A DNA stretch of 48,394 nt, from positions 1 to 48,394 of the forward strand of contig CACYRE010000001.1 of the NCBI GenBank assembly GCA_902776735.1. The letters are read 5' to 3'. Position numbers and translations under genes: made by a program. Under the pieces are notes generated by a model. That model had not been told where the DNA came from. It saw only the letters and a list, made by a program, of their open reading frames with translations, and did not search any database. Positions 1 to 8,617 of the stretch are shown here, piece after piece. This DNA is from an uncultured Erysipelotrichaceae bacterium (GTDB lineage Bacteria > Bacillota_I > Bacilli_A > RF39 > UBA660). Numbering within the stretch: position 1 is the stretch's first letter; each line of letters starts with the position of its first letter.

Positions 1-1091
1 AATGTAGACCTGTCTTCATCAGTTAAATCTACAGTTAAACTATTTACTAAAGATAGAGTTCCTCTAGTTACACCTGCTGGAGCTCCCCATTTTGTACTAA
101 CATCAGTTTTAGCATAAGTAGCTAATACAGCCATACAAGCTGGTATTCTTTGAAGATTTCCTTCATTATTATAAAAATCATTATAATAAACATCTGGGAA
201 ATATACTGCTAAACTTCCTCTATTGCTCTTAGAATAATTTGTAACCGCTGTAATAGCTTCATTTACTGTATTAGTAGGAATTGAAGTTAATACTATATAG
301 TTATTTTTTAATCCAAGACTTGTTGCATAATTTACTATCTCATAATTTGTATATTCAGGAATAACTAATACATCTATATCAGCATCTGGTAAATCATATT
401 TATCTAAAATTGTTTTTACACCAGAATTATCAACAGCTGTAGTATTACCACTATTTCCACTTGCAATATAAAAACTAAATCCATTAGTAAATTGAGCTAC
501 TGATGGAACTGGGTCAGATGCTGTTTTATCAGTAAATTCATTTGTTAATGTTATACCTAATTTAGCAGCATTTATTGAAGTAATTAGTTTCTCTAATGCA
601 GCTTCTAGAATAACTGCTGTTGCAGTGTCTGCTGTGTAATCTTCTTTAACTGATATAGTATTTTTTCCTGTGATAGATGAAACGTCTAACCATAATTTAT
701 GAGCTGTTCCATCATATACTAATTTTATTTCTTTTCCATTAAATAAATCTGTTTTATAATCAGTTTTTACAGAGATTAAATCAATAGTATCATCAGAACT
801 TGTAAATGATAATTTTCCTGTACCAATAGCAGCTTCACTTTCATTTGCTATTCTTGTAACTAAAACATAAGAATATGTCCTTAAATATAGTTGAAGTGCA
901 TAAGCTGATGGAACTGTATAATCAGATTCTCCAAATATTGCTTTAAATTGAGATTCACTTGTTATAGTTTCTATAGTTCCAATAGGTCCAGATTTAGTTT
1001 TTAAAACAACAGCTGGAACAAATGGTACAGTATTACTAGAAGCTAATAAAGTCTCTTCTCCTACATTGACATTTACTCTTGGTAAAGACAT
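1..1091 (-). CDS. Contractile tail sheath protein (partial, C-terminus beyond window)
   Basis: The reading frame opens with ATG at 1091, preceded by AAGGAGGTAAC, and stays open for 363 codons to the left edge, so the C-terminal part is missing. The protein starts MSLPRVNVNVGEE and continues with the alternating beta-rich and Gly/Ser/Thr-rich composition of T4 gp18-like sheaths. Typical sheath features are the early phrase GPIGTIETITSESQFKAIFG (entry into the inserted domains) and a later Rossmann-like stretch DIDVLVIPEYTNYEIVNYA followed by ACMAVLATYAKTD. Sheath subunits polymerise around the tail tube and contract at infection. It lies directly downstream of a likely tail-completion gene, as in other myoviruses. 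Family assignment rests on overall pattern and synteny. Confidence 0.8.
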   Translation of the reverse strand, partial: MSLPRVNVNVGEETLLASSNTVPFVPAVVLKTKSGPIGTIETITSESQFKAIFGESDYTVPSAYALQLYLRTYSYVLVTRIANESEAAIGTGKLSFTSSDDTIDLISVKTDYKTDLFNGKEIKLVYDGTAHKLWLDVSSITGKNTISVKEDYTADTATAVILEAALEKLITSINAAKLGITLTNEFTDKTASDPVPSVAQFTNGFSFYIASGNSGNTTAVDNSGVKTILDKYDLPDADIDVLVIPEYTNYEIVNYATSLGLKNNYIVLTSIPTNTVNEAITAVTNYSKSNRGSLAVYFPDVYYNDFYNNEGNLQRIPACMAVLATYAKTDVSTKWGAPAGVTRGTLSLVNSLTVDLTDEDRST

Positions 1092-1105
1092 AATTTGTTA
1101 CCTCC

Positions 1106-1720
1106 TTATTTTAATTCTTCAATCTCTATTTTTGGTTTAATTACTGTGAAATAATTTTCACTTCTTACAATAGCACCTTGTAGTTCTATTCCACAAGTGT
1201 ACCTATACATTTTACCATTATTTACATAAGAGGTTAAATCAGAATTATCTATAATATTATCATCTATTTCAAAGCTAAATGCTAAATGCTCGCCATTATA
1301 TTCTAAGTCTACTTGTTGATTTTGATATAACCAAAATAATAATTCTTGCATTACCTCTTCAGCTTCTATTCTAGAAGTAGCCCAAACTTCTATTTGGTAA
1401 CTCATTATTATATATAGAAATTCAGCATTTTTTGCTAACCTCTTATTTACCCCTTTTAAACTTCCGTCTTCATTATAAATTGGAAGAGGATTTTGATAGT
1501 CTAATCCAAAGTGGTATGCAGGCATACCACTATTCTTTCTATCTATATAAATTGTATTTGCAGGATAAAAACTAATAAATGGAAATTTAAGATTATTTTT
1601 AGTTTGTTTAGTAGCATAAGCAAAAGCAGTATCTATAGGTTCCATTATTACATCTCCATTAAAGCATTCTTTTAATAAAGCTTTTAATGCTTCACCATAT
1701 TTTGTAAAAGATGTATTCAT
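1106..1720 (-). CDS. Probable tail-completion / tail-terminator-like protein
   Basis: A 204-residue protein encoded just upstream of the sheath gene, with a 14-base gap. No motif identifies it by sequence. The position between head-tail connector genes and the sheath, the size of about 200 residues and the mix of beta strands with aromatic residues (FPFISFYPANTIYID, SYQIEVWATSRIEAEEVMQ) match tail-completion or neck proteins that cap the tail tube before it joins the head. The segment IEVWATSRIEAEEVMQELLF resembles the helix-strand layout of tail-terminator folds. The role is inferred from gene order. Confidence 0.45.
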   Translation of the reverse strand: MNTSFTKYGEALKALLKECFNGDVIMEPIDTAFAYATKQTKNNLKFPFISFYPANTIYIDRKNSGMPAYHFGLDYQNPLPIYNEDGSLKGVNKRLAKNAEFLYIIMSYQIEVWATSRIEAEEVMQELLFWLYQNQQVDLEYNGEHLAFSFEIDDNIIDNSDLTSYVNNGKMYRYTCGIELQGAIVRSENYFTVIKPKIEIEELK

Positions 1721-1725
1721 TAGTT

Positions 1726-2061
1726 CTATCTCCTTTCTCTTAATATTTTATATAATAAATTCTTTGATATAGACATTAAATGTATTGGTTTTACATCTTG
1801 ACCTCCATATTCTAAATATCTTAATATCATTGAATGTTTACCATGTTCTGGTGTAATTAAAAAACCATCTCTAGTTAGAGTTATAGTTCTTATTAATCTT
1901 TTTATATCTTCTAAAGATAAATCAAATTTTTCTTGAAATTGTTTTAATCCTAAAGATTGATTTTTATATAATTTCTCTAAATAAGTATCAAATATACTAA
2001 TATAGACATTTCTTATAGTACCAGCACCCTGATTAAAATCCTTACAATCAATCAGTTTCAT
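1726..2061 (-). CDS. Small neck-region protein, unknown function
   Basis: A 111-residue protein in the head-to-tail gene string. Its start overlaps the end of the next upstream gene by 14 bases, which suggests translational coupling. It has a helical middle (KFDLSLEDIKRLIRTITLT) and a basic C-terminus ending in RERR. The first Cys-containing segment (LIDCKDF) is not a recognisable metal site. I do not recognise a family. Its context points to a minor structural or assembly factor made with the connector proteins. Confidence 0.55.
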   Translation of the reverse strand: MKLIDCKDFNQGAGTIRNVYISIFDTYLEKLYKNQSLGLKQFQEKFDLSLEDIKRLIRTITLTRDGFLITPEHGKHSMILRYLEYGGQDVKPIHLMSISKNLLYKILRERR

Positions 2062-2614
2062 TAATTAAATCATCTACTCCAATAATTTTTCTATTAAAAT
2101 ATCTATTCTCATTAGTTGGGTCTTTTGGTGTAGGTACAGGATTTACTGGTTCTAATTGTTTTCTATGCGGAGCTAAATTACATATAAACATTGCTAAGTC
2201 ATAATCAGTTGATACTCTTACTATATCAAATTTATTTGTCTCAAATGATTTTCCATCATGAGGGTCATTTCTTACAGATATTTCAAGTATAGCACCTTCA
2301 GATGGATTTATAGGATTATCTTCTTTATCTTTAAAAGTTAAATAACATAAAATAGGTTTACTTTCTGAATCTTCAGTATACCAACCATATTTTAATAAAA
2401 CACTTTTTCTAGGATTTTCTACTAAATAATAAGATACTTCTACAGGTGATTTCCAAGTATAATATTCATCAGTATTTATTTGAGTTACATTATCTACTTC
2501 ATATAAATACCCTGAACGACCTTGTAAATTAGCACCTTCTACAAAATTTTTTCTATACATTTCTATTTCTCTAAAAGATGGATATAAAGTTCCTCTAGGT
2601 TTTTTAGTAGACAT
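2048..2614 (-). CDS. Neck/connector-region protein, unknown function
   Basis: A 188-residue protein with a strong ribosome-binding site (AAAGGAGGTTACT then ATG). It is rich in aromatic residues and predicted beta strands (YTWKSPVEVSYYLVENPRK, SVLLKYGWYTED) and ends in a Pro/Asn-rich tail. It lies between a connector-like gene and the tail-completion candidate, so a virion neck or head-completion role is plausible. No catalytic motif is visible and I cannot name a family. Confidence 0.5.
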   Translation of the reverse strand: MSTKKPRGTLYPSFREIEMYRKNFVEGANLQGRSGYLYEVDNVTQINTDEYYTWKSPVEVSYYLVENPRKSVLLKYGWYTEDSESKPILCYLTFKDKEDNPINPSEGAILEISVRNDPHDGKSFETNKFDIVRVSTDYDLAMFICNLAPHRKQLEPVNPVPTPKDPTNENRYFNRKIIGVDDLINETD

Positions 2615-2629
2615 AGTAACCTCCTTTAA

Positions 2630-3799
2630 TTAATCACTCCAATTTCCATTCATACTTCTTAATTCCATAGACATTCTTTGTTCAGGTGTTACATCAATTT
2701 GAGCATTTAGTCTATTAGCAGCTTCATCAGCTTTATCATTTCTTTCATTCCAATCTGTTATATCAGCATATTCTCTTTCATAATCTTTATTTGTTTTATA
2801 ATATCCTGTCTCACCTTTTTTAATTATGATTATAGAACAATCTGTTGGTAAAACTCCATAACACATATCAGGTAATTCTGATACAGGAACTAAAGCTTCT
2901 TTTAAGGATTTAACACAAGATTCATCATATTCTTTTAAACAATTTAAACTTCCTTCATCTAATGACTCATACCATTTATCTAAATATTCAGTATTATCTA
3001 TTGCATTCATTAAATCTGTCCAAAAAGAATCTTCCATTCCATCATTTTTATATGACTGATAAAGCTCTTTTAATTTATCTTCATAATCTATAGCTCCACC
3101 TTCTTTTAATATTTCTTCTGACTCATTCTTTTTAGCTCTTACTCTAGATAAAATTTCTTTTCTTTCATTCTCTGAATCTTTAGCTTCTTTTTCATATTTA
3201 TCAATATATTTCTTTTCTCTATCTAAATCGTCTTGAGCTTTTTTAACTTTATCTTCATAATATCCTAAATCTTTTCTACTATTATTTGCCCATCTTGTTT
3301 TTTCATCTCTATTTTTTACTGCATTTTTATAGTCATTAACATTTTTAGAAATTGATTTATAATTAGGTTTATCCCACGCATTTTGATGTTTTGAATAAGC
3401 ATCAAATTCTTCAGCATCTACAGAAACTGAGTTATCTTTTTTTCCTACAACAGCTCTACTTGGTATATCTTTACCTTTACCAGCAAAATTAGAATAAACT
3501 GATACTTTTCCTTTATATGGTCTTTCAGAATCTAATTTACCTTTAAAATCAACTTTCTTTTTCTCATCTTTATTATACATTTCTGGAGATACTGATTTTC
3601 CAGTTTTAGTATTTTTAATATTATAAACTTTTCCATCATATTCTTTAGTTTCATATCCAGCAGCTTTAATTTTATCTCTATTCTTTCCTAAATTAGGATT
3701 AGCAATAGCTTTATTGATTTCAATATTATTTTTATTAATCTTCTCGTTTAATGAAGATTCATTTAATTTATTTAAAATATCAACTGTACTTTTATTCAT
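2630..3799 (-). CDS. Lysine-rich coiled-coil structural-module protein
   Basis: A 389-residue, very charged protein. Residues 1-160 are Lys/Asn-rich and low in complexity. Residues 160-225 form a likely coiled coil (KVKKAQDDLDREKKYIDKY). A C-terminal domain of about 150 residues begins near EEILKEGGAIDYED and contains CYGVLPTDCSIIIIKKGETG. Placement in the head-tail joining operon suggests a virion protein or one packaged in the capsid. The central run of mixed charged residues resembles head-core or DNA-packaging accessory proteins, but that is inference. No family is recognised. Confidence 0.5.
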   Translation of the reverse strand: MNKSTVDILNKLNESSLNEKINKNNIEINKAIANPNLGKNRDKIKAAGYETKEYDGKVYNIKNTKTGKSVSPEMYNKDEKKKVDFKGKLDSERPYKGKVSVYSNFAGKGKDIPSRAVVGKKDNSVSVDAEEFDAYSKHQNAWDKPNYKSISKNVNDYKNAVKNRDEKTRWANNSRKDLGYYEDKVKKAQDDLDREKKYIDKYEKEAKDSENERKEILSRVRAKKNESEEILKEGGAIDYEDKLKELYQSYKNDGMEDSFWTDLMNAIDNTEYLDKWYESLDEGSLNCLKEYDESCVKSLKEALVPVSELPDMCYGVLPTDCSIIIIKKGETGYYKTNKDYEREYADITDWNERNDKADEAANRLNAQIDVTPEQRMSMELRSMNGNWSD

Positions 3800-3819
3800 T
3801 ATTATCCTCCTATATTATT

Positions 3820-4473
3820 TTATAATACAAATATTTCTCCCAACAATTGAGCTTCTAAATTAGCTTTTTCAGACGCTGCTTCAGATAATAATTGTGCTGA
3901 ATCTAATGTGTATGGACTTCCTTCAACATTAAATTTTCCTCTTATTCTTCCTAGCATTTCTTTAGTTAAAGCTAAGCAATATTCTTTAACCCAAGAATAA
4001 TACATTGAAGTATCTTCTACATCTGAAACAACTGTTGGTCTTACTAACATTTCTATAAGTACACTATCATTATAATCATCTAAATAAAGTGTATCACCTA
4101 TAAGTTTATAATTCATACCTGTTTGATACTTAAGTTCATCCCATAGCATTTTATAAGACGTATATGAAATAATTCTTTGTATCATATTTGTATCAAATAA
4201 TATAACTCCTGTACCTCCAAAAGCATATTCTTGAACAGACATTAGTTCATTATTACTAGTATTATAAACTTTTTCTATAGTTAGAGGATGATGATTAGAT
4301 AAATCTATAACTTTACCAGATGCTTGAACAAATCTTTTTCCTTCATAATAAGGAGCTAATTTATCTAAAGTCATTGTAATTAGTTGCTGTATATCTTTCT
4401 TTTCTACCTCAACATCTACCCATGAAACACCTAACTGAGTTTTCACATATTTTAAGACATCTGCTTCAGTCAT
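3820..4473 (-). CDS. Head-tail connector (neck) protein-like
   Basis: A 217-residue protein that begins with a helical segment typical of phage connector or adaptor proteins: MTEADVLKYVKTQLGVSWVD followed by a helix ending LDKLAPYYEG. A beta-rich middle (KVIDLSNHHPLTIEKVYN, TLYLDDYNDSVLIEML) and a C-terminal helical region (KEMLGRIRGKFNVEGSPYTL) follow. N-terminal helices followed by a beta insertion are common in gp13/gp14-like neck proteins and gp6-type adaptors. It follows the capsid block in coding order, as expected for a neck gene. The assignment rests on topology and position. Confidence 0.5.
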   Translation of the reverse strand: MTEADVLKYVKTQLGVSWVDVEVEKKDIQQLITMTLDKLAPYYEGKRFVQASGKVIDLSNHHPLTIEKVYNTSNNELMSVQEYAFGGTGVILFDTNMIQRIISYTSYKMLWDELKYQTGMNYKLIGDTLYLDDYNDSVLIEMLVRPTVVSDVEDTSMYYSWVKEYCLALTKEMLGRIRGKFNVEGSPYTLDSAQLLSEAASEKANLEAQLLGEIFVL

Positions 4474-4483
4474 AATTTACCTC

Positions 4484-5008
4484 CTATTTAGATTTTTTTC
4501 TAGATGTTTTTCTAGTACTCTTTTTAACTGTTTTTGTTACTTTATCTTTTAAAGTCTCTTTTGGTTCTTCTGATTTTTTTGGTTCAACTGATTCTTCGAC
4601 TTTTTTATTTTCATCTGAATTAGGTTCAACTGGTTCTTTTGGTTCAACTGGTTCTTTTGGTTCTTCTGGTTCATCTATAATAGGACCGCTAGACTTAATC
4701 ATTTCAGCTTTTAAATCAGCCATAGTCTTAATAATACCAGATTCATATTTAGGTTGCATACGAGGAGCAACTGTATTATTTAAAGTAGTTAAATCTATTA
4801 CCTTATAACATCCATCAGATTTTCCATTAAGCTTATGTTCTAACAATAAAGGTTTTAATTGTCTTAATGTTTCAACTCCGTTAACATCTAATCCTTTAAC
4901 AAATATATTTCTTCCAGAATAAATAGTTAATTCACCATATCTAGGAAGATGGAAAGTAAAACTACCTTCACCTTTAAATGAAAGAACAGCATTGTATAAA
5001 TTTTCCAT
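4484..5008 (-). CDS. Capsid-associated protein with Pro/Glu repeat and basic tail
   Basis: A 174-residue protein, the first gene after the MCP/endonuclease block. Residues 1-85 form a compact beta-rich domain (FKGEGSFTFHLPRYGELTIY). Residues 110-150 are a low-complexity linker with tandem EPKEPVEP-type units. The last 25 residues are strongly basic (KTVKKSTRKTSRKKSK). A small folded domain on a flexible charged tail suits a head decoration or DNA-contacting virion protein, but no family is recognised. It has its own TATATATTTTATTAG promoter-like site and a GGAGG ribosome-binding site. Confidence 0.5.
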   Translation of the reverse strand: MENLYNAVLSFKGEGSFTFHLPRYGELTIYSGRNIFVKGLDVNGVETLRQLKPLLLEHKLNGKSDGCYKVIDLTTLNNTVAPRMQPKYESGIIKTMADLKAEMIKSSGPIIDEPEEPKEPVEPKEPVEPNSDENKKVEESVEPKKSEEPKETLKDKVTKTVKKSTRKTSRKKSK

Positions 5009-5047
5009 TTAATTTTCCTCCTTCTTTAATTTTAATGGATTTAACTC

Positions 5048-5062
5048 CTAATAAAATATATA
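5048..5062 (-). promoter_or_regulatory. Putative late promoter (TATATATTTTATTAG)
   Basis: On the minus strand this site reads TATATATTTTATTAG and lies between a terminator hairpin and the Shine-Dalgarno of the 5008-4484 gene. The same 15-mer precedes the terminase gene and close variants precede other virion genes. It resembles a T4-type late promoter, which consists of an extended -10 element without a -35. Confidence 0.5.
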
Positions 5063-5076
5063 AAAAGTTAACAAAT

Positions 5077-5106
5077 AAAAAGAACCGATATTACTATCAG
5101 TTCTTA
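5077..5106 (-). terminator. Rho-independent terminator after the Hef-like gene
   Basis: The minus strand reads AAGAACTGATA, loop GTAA, then TATCGGTTCTT, an 11-bp stem with one G-T pair, followed by TTTTATTTG. It lies immediately downstream of the 6463-5117 gene. Confidence 0.85.
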
Positions 5107-5116
5107 AGATAATAAA

Positions 5117-6463
5117 TTATATATTTTTCCATATATAAGTTGATTGACCACTATCATATATTTCAACAAATCCATATTCTTTCATTAATTCTTCGTTAGA
5201 AGTACCTTTACCATAATTCATATTGAATAATTGGTCAAATCCTCTTTGTCTTAATAAATTATCAGTTATATGTCTTTCTCCATTAAACCAATGTTTACTA
5301 GGTCCTCCAAAATCTTTTAATTCAAAACCTAAAAATTTATATATATTACCATCAAATTTACTATTATCACAATATGATATAATAGATTTAGGCTGATATA
5401 CTTTTATAAAATATTTAAATAATCTACTAGCTCCACCTATTACTTTATAATTAGATTTAGTGCATAATCTTAATAGTTCATAATTATATTTCTTATTATA
5501 CCTAGGTTTACCAAAAGTCATAATTTCAACTAATTCATCTTTATAATATAGACCTAATCTAATATCCTGACCTTTACAAGTATTTTGTAAATGATATTTA
5601 TTTAAAAATTCTGCACAATCTTCTAAAGATACATCTTTTATAATACATTTTCTTGCATATATTTTTTCTTTTGGTTTTAAAATTCCAATTATTTTATTTA
5701 TATCATCCCAATCCCATATATGTATACATCTATAGTTATTATCTAAAGCTAATTTAGTTTTTTCTATATGATAATTGTTAGATAAAGCAGGTTTATTATA
5801 ATTATTAAACCAACATGAAACTGTACTATTATGTGTATAAGTTGGATTTATTTCTATCAATATATTAGTATTTAATATATGCAAATCGTATGACTTTCTA
5901 TCTAGTACAAATTCTAGCTCATTTTCTATATTACTATTATTTAATAAATTAGAAAAATTTTTATTTATCTTAGATATAGTATGACCGTTTCTATTACTTA
6001 AAAAATAATATGGAACTCCATATCTTTTCATCATTGTATCCTTAACCTTATTTTTTATTTCCTTAGATTTCATAGGTGAAGATACACCATAATGAATCAT
6101 TAAAGATTCCTTTGATTTATCCAATAAAGCTGGAGAAGTAACACCATATATAGAATATAAAGTTTCAGTATGTTTTTTGCAATTATTATAATTTTCATCA
6201 CCGTATCGTTCTAATTTAGTTTGTTTAGATTTTTTTATAGAACTATCTAATTGATAAGTATTTTCTACTCCATATTTTTCTAATAAAGTATCTTTCCTTT
6301 GTCTTTGAATCTGTTTACTATCTTTATTAAATCCATAATTCTTAATTGCTCTTTGTATAGTTCTAGATGATATTCCCATTAAATCAGCGGTTTCTTGAAT
6401 ATTATAATTTTCTTCAATATAGTATTTATATAATAAATCTCTATTTACTTCTATCTTCTTCAT
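5117..6463 (-). CDS. Hef-like / SegD-type homing endonuclease candidate with N-terminal HTH and repeats
   Basis: A 448-residue protein. Residues 8-45 form a resolvase-type helix-turn-helix (NIQETADLMGISSRTIQRAI). Residues 55-150 hold at least four repeats of the form (K)xxxxxxRYGVxxxxxS. A nuclease-like region around 185-260 contains FVLDRKSYDLHILNTNILIE (a PD-(D/E)XK-like pattern) and CIHIWDWDD. Residues 270-430 resemble a domain shared with phage proteins (EFLNKYHLQNTCKGQDIRLG). Proteins with this layout are usually free-standing mobile endonucleases in phage genomes. It sits between the MCP and neck genes with its own terminator and a TATAAT-like promoter upstream, consistent with an inserted selfish gene. 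The endonuclease call is from architecture. Confidence 0.6.
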   Translation of the reverse strand: MKKIEVNRDLLYKYYIEENYNIQETADLMGISSRTIQRAIKNYGFNKDSKQIQRQRKDTLLEKYGVENTYQLDSSIKKSKQTKLERYGDENYNNCKKHTETLYSIYGVTSPALLDKSKESLMIHYGVSSPMKSKEIKNKVKDTMMKRYGVPYYFLSNRNGHTISKINKNFSNLLNNSNIENELEFVLDRKSYDLHILNTNILIEINPTYTHNSTVSCWFNNYNKPALSNNYHIEKTKLALDNNYRCIHIWDWDDINKIIGILKPKEKIYARKCIIKDVSLEDCAEFLNKYHLQNTCKGQDIRLGLYYKDELVEIMTFGKPRYNKKYNYELLRLCTKSNYKVIGGASRLFKYFIKVYQPKSIISYCDNSKFDGNIYKFLGFELKDFGGPSKHWFNGERHITDNLLRQRGFDQLFNMNYGKGTSNEELMKEYGFVEIYDSGQSTYIWKNI

Positions 6464-6511
6464 AGTTAAAAATCTCCTCTATATAATTATATCATATTTT
6501 TATTAAAATGT

Positions 6512-6542
6512 AAAATAAAGGTCAGAGAATAAACTCTGACCT
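6512..6542 (-). terminator. Rho-independent terminator after the major capsid gene
   Basis: The minus strand shows AGGTCAGAG, loop TTTATT, CTCTGACCT, a perfect 9-bp stem, followed by TTATTTTA. It lies 30 bases past the MCP stop and should end the highly expressed capsid transcript. Confidence 0.9.
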
Positions 6543-6572
6543 AGTGACACAATTTTAAACTTTAATTTTTAA

Positions 6573-7967
6573 CTATTGATTTACTTCAGTAATTAAACCA
6601 TTACAGAAGAACTCAGGAGCTACTAGTTTCTTTCCATAACTTGTAGCATATCCTTGATGTCCATAGAATGTACTATCAAGAATAAATTGAGTAGCTGTAA
6701 TAGGCATATAAGGAGCATATACATAGCCAGTATCTAATGTTACATCTCCTCTATAAACTATAGTAAATTTATTTGATGGATAATATGGGTTTTTAACAAT
6801 CATAAATCTCTTGTTTAATGTACCCATAATATGTGGTCCAGCAGTATTTAAACTTGGAGCAGCTACGAATTTATCCATTGTTTCAATTATATTAGCAGCA
6901 TTTTCACCAACTATAACTATGTTTGGTGTAACTCTTCTAGTTTTTTGATAAACTTTATTAGCACCAGCTACTAATACTTGATAGAATGATTCATAGTGGT
7001 CATGTTTATTAATACCAAATGGAACAGGCATATTGAATGATACAGACATTGTTGTACCAGAATTTCCTAAATCATTTAGAATTTCACCATCAATCTCAGC
7101 TCTGATTTCATCAGTTGCTGTAGCTTGAAGTAATGTTTGTAGGTCAATATTTTGTGTAGCACTTAAATCAAAAGCTGCATCCATAGAGAATCCAGTTTTT
7201 AATTTTCTTGGTCTAGCTGTAATTGTTACATCAGCTATAATTGTTCTAATAGCTGGAGCATTAACTGGAGCTACTGATAAATCTTGTGAATAACTTACTA
7301 AGTTTTCAGTATTTATAGTTGTTCCAGAACCTAAAGTAACAAGACCTGTTGCATAATCAACAGTACCACCATCTGATAGATTTCCTTGTCCATTATCTGT
7401 AATTTCTACATCAGAAGCATTTTTGAAAGATATAGAACCAGGAACTACTGGTAACCAAGATAATGTGAATGAACCATCAGATACTACAACTTCTTCATCT
7501 TCAATATCTTCTTTAGAATAATTGAAAGCATTAGGTATTTTATCAGCATCTGGACCTACTTGAATATAGTTACTTATATTATCTCCTACAGAAATTCTAC
7601 CTCTGTTGCTATCGTATACATGTTTCATGTAATAAACAACACCAGCTTTTTGTTTTAAAGGTTGTACAGATACAACTTCTTCAGCAACTAATGTAGGCAT
7701 AACAGCTGCAACTAAGTTTAAATATTCATTTTTCTTTGCAATATCAACTACTTGTGTTCCAGCTTCTGTTAATATTTTTGGCGCGTTAGCATCAAAACAT
7801 TTAGAAACGTTTTCTAACATTACTGCTAAAGAAACTTTTCTTTCATTATCTAAACCGTTACCAAAAGCAGCTGATTCTTTCAAAGCTTTATCAACAGCAG
7901 AAATCATTCTGTCATGTCTTTTAACTAAAGCTTCTCCTTCTTTTAAAGCAATTTTATCAACTACCAT
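6573..7967 (-). CDS. Major capsid protein (T4 gp23-like)
   Basis: A 464-residue protein. The N-terminal ~60 residues are helical and charged, as expected for a propeptide cut by the prohead protease. The conserved gp23-type core begins around AKKNEYLNLVAAVMPTLVAE (residues 75-95) and continues with VSVQPLKQKAGVVYYMKHVY. An inserted beta-rich domain spans roughly residues 130-235. The core resumes at ITARPRKLKTGFSMDAAFDL, and C-terminal elements include RRVTPNIVIVGENAANIIET and YVYAPYMPITATQFILDS. The size is shorter than T4 gp23 (521 aa) but normal for the wider family. It forms the capsid hexamers. Flanking terminators and an upstream late-promoter-like site suggest high, separate expression. 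Confidence 0.93.
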   Translation of the reverse strand: MVVDKIALKEGEALVKRHDRMISAVDKALKESAAFGNGLDNERKVSLAVMLENVSKCFDANAPKILTEAGTQVVDIAKKNEYLNLVAAVMPTLVAEEVVSVQPLKQKAGVVYYMKHVYDSNRGRISVGDNISNYIQVGPDADKIPNAFNYSKEDIEDEEVVVSDGSFTLSWLPVVPGSISFKNASDVEITDNGQGNLSDGGTVDYATGLVTLGSGTTINTENLVSYSQDLSVAPVNAPAIRTIIADVTITARPRKLKTGFSMDAAFDLSATQNIDLQTLLQATATDEIRAEIDGEILNDLGNSGTTMSVSFNMPVPFGINKHDHYESFYQVLVAGANKVYQKTRRVTPNIVIVGENAANIIETMDKFVAAPSLNTAGPHIMGTLNKRFMIVKNPYYPSNKFTIVYRGDVTLDTGYVYAPYMPITATQFILDSTFYGHQGYATSYGKKLVAPEFFCNGLITEVNQ

Positions 7968-8023
7968 TGAAAATTTCCTCCTTTTAAAATTAATAATAGA
8001 ATATACATTCTATATTCTATCTT

Positions 8024-8038
8024 CTAATTATGTATATA
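8024..8038 (-). promoter_or_regulatory. Putative late promoter of the capsid gene
   Basis: The minus strand reads TATATACATAATTAG, matching TATATATTNNATTAG at 12 of 15 positions or better, about 55 bases upstream of the MCP start. It lies between the upstream terminator and the capsid gene. A long AT-rich leader follows. Confidence 0.4.
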
Positions 8039-8074
8039 ATGAAAGTGTAAAAAATGCTCATTTTTTATGCAAAA

Positions 8075-8106
8075 ATAAAAAATAAGGTAATAAATTATAT
8101 TACCTT
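8075..8106 (-). terminator. Rho-independent terminator downstream of the HNH gene
   Basis: The minus strand reads AAGGTAATA, loop TAATT, TATTACCTT, then ATTTTTTATTTTT. A 9-bp stem with a long U tract separates the HNH endonuclease transcript from the capsid gene. Confidence 0.88.
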
Positions 8107-8143
8107 ACTTATAAAAATGTCTTAAATCTTATTCTGGTGAATA

Positions 8144-8602
8144 TTAAAATTCAATGCTGGCTTCATCTTTAATAGCTTCTCTTAAATCTCTTTTCTCTTT
8201 AGCTCTATTATAAGATTTTCTTGCTTGAGTAATAAATTTTTCATAAGACAAATCTTTTGGTTTAGATTCATTAATAGCTTTTTTATCATCTTCTCCCAAT
8301 AAAGCAAATTGTTTTTTATATTCTTGAAAAATTTCATTTAATCTTTTTTGAACTTCTATTGGTTGTTTATGAAACCAAGCATGATTTTCTGCAGATAAAA
8401 TTGCACCATTTTCTTCTGTTGATTTTCCACCATTTCTTTTTTCTAATATATGATGATAAGTTAATTGTTTCATTCTTTTATATTGACCTTTTGAAGTATA
8501 TCTTCTAGGTTCATTATCTAGTCTTAAATGTAATTTATCAATCCAACATTCAGCACCATATTTCGCTATCATTCTATTCTTAATATGTTTATTACTACTC
8601 AT
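8144..8602 (-). CDS. HNH homing endonuclease
   Basis: A 152-residue protein. The HNH motif lies in the middle: TYHHILEKRNGG (first His pair of the beta-hairpin), then the Asn of STEENGAILSAENHAWFH and the final His of the same segment. This is the beta-beta-alpha-metal core of phage HNH nucleases. The C-terminus is a lysine-rich helix likely to contact DNA. I chose the ATG at 8602 because AGAGGG lies 8 bases upstream. A TTG two codons earlier overlaps that spacing. It is inserted between the prohead protease and the capsid gene, a common site for mobile nucleases in T4-like phages. Confidence 0.85.
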   Translation of the reverse strand: MSSNKHIKNRMIAKYGAECWIDKLHLRLDNEPRRYTSKGQYKRMKQLTYHHILEKRNGGKSTEENGAILSAENHAWFHKQPIEVQKRLNEIFQEYKKQFALLGEDDKKAINESKPKDLSYEKFITQARKSYNRAKEKRDLREAIKDEASIEF

Positions 8603-8617
8603 TAACAATACCCTCTA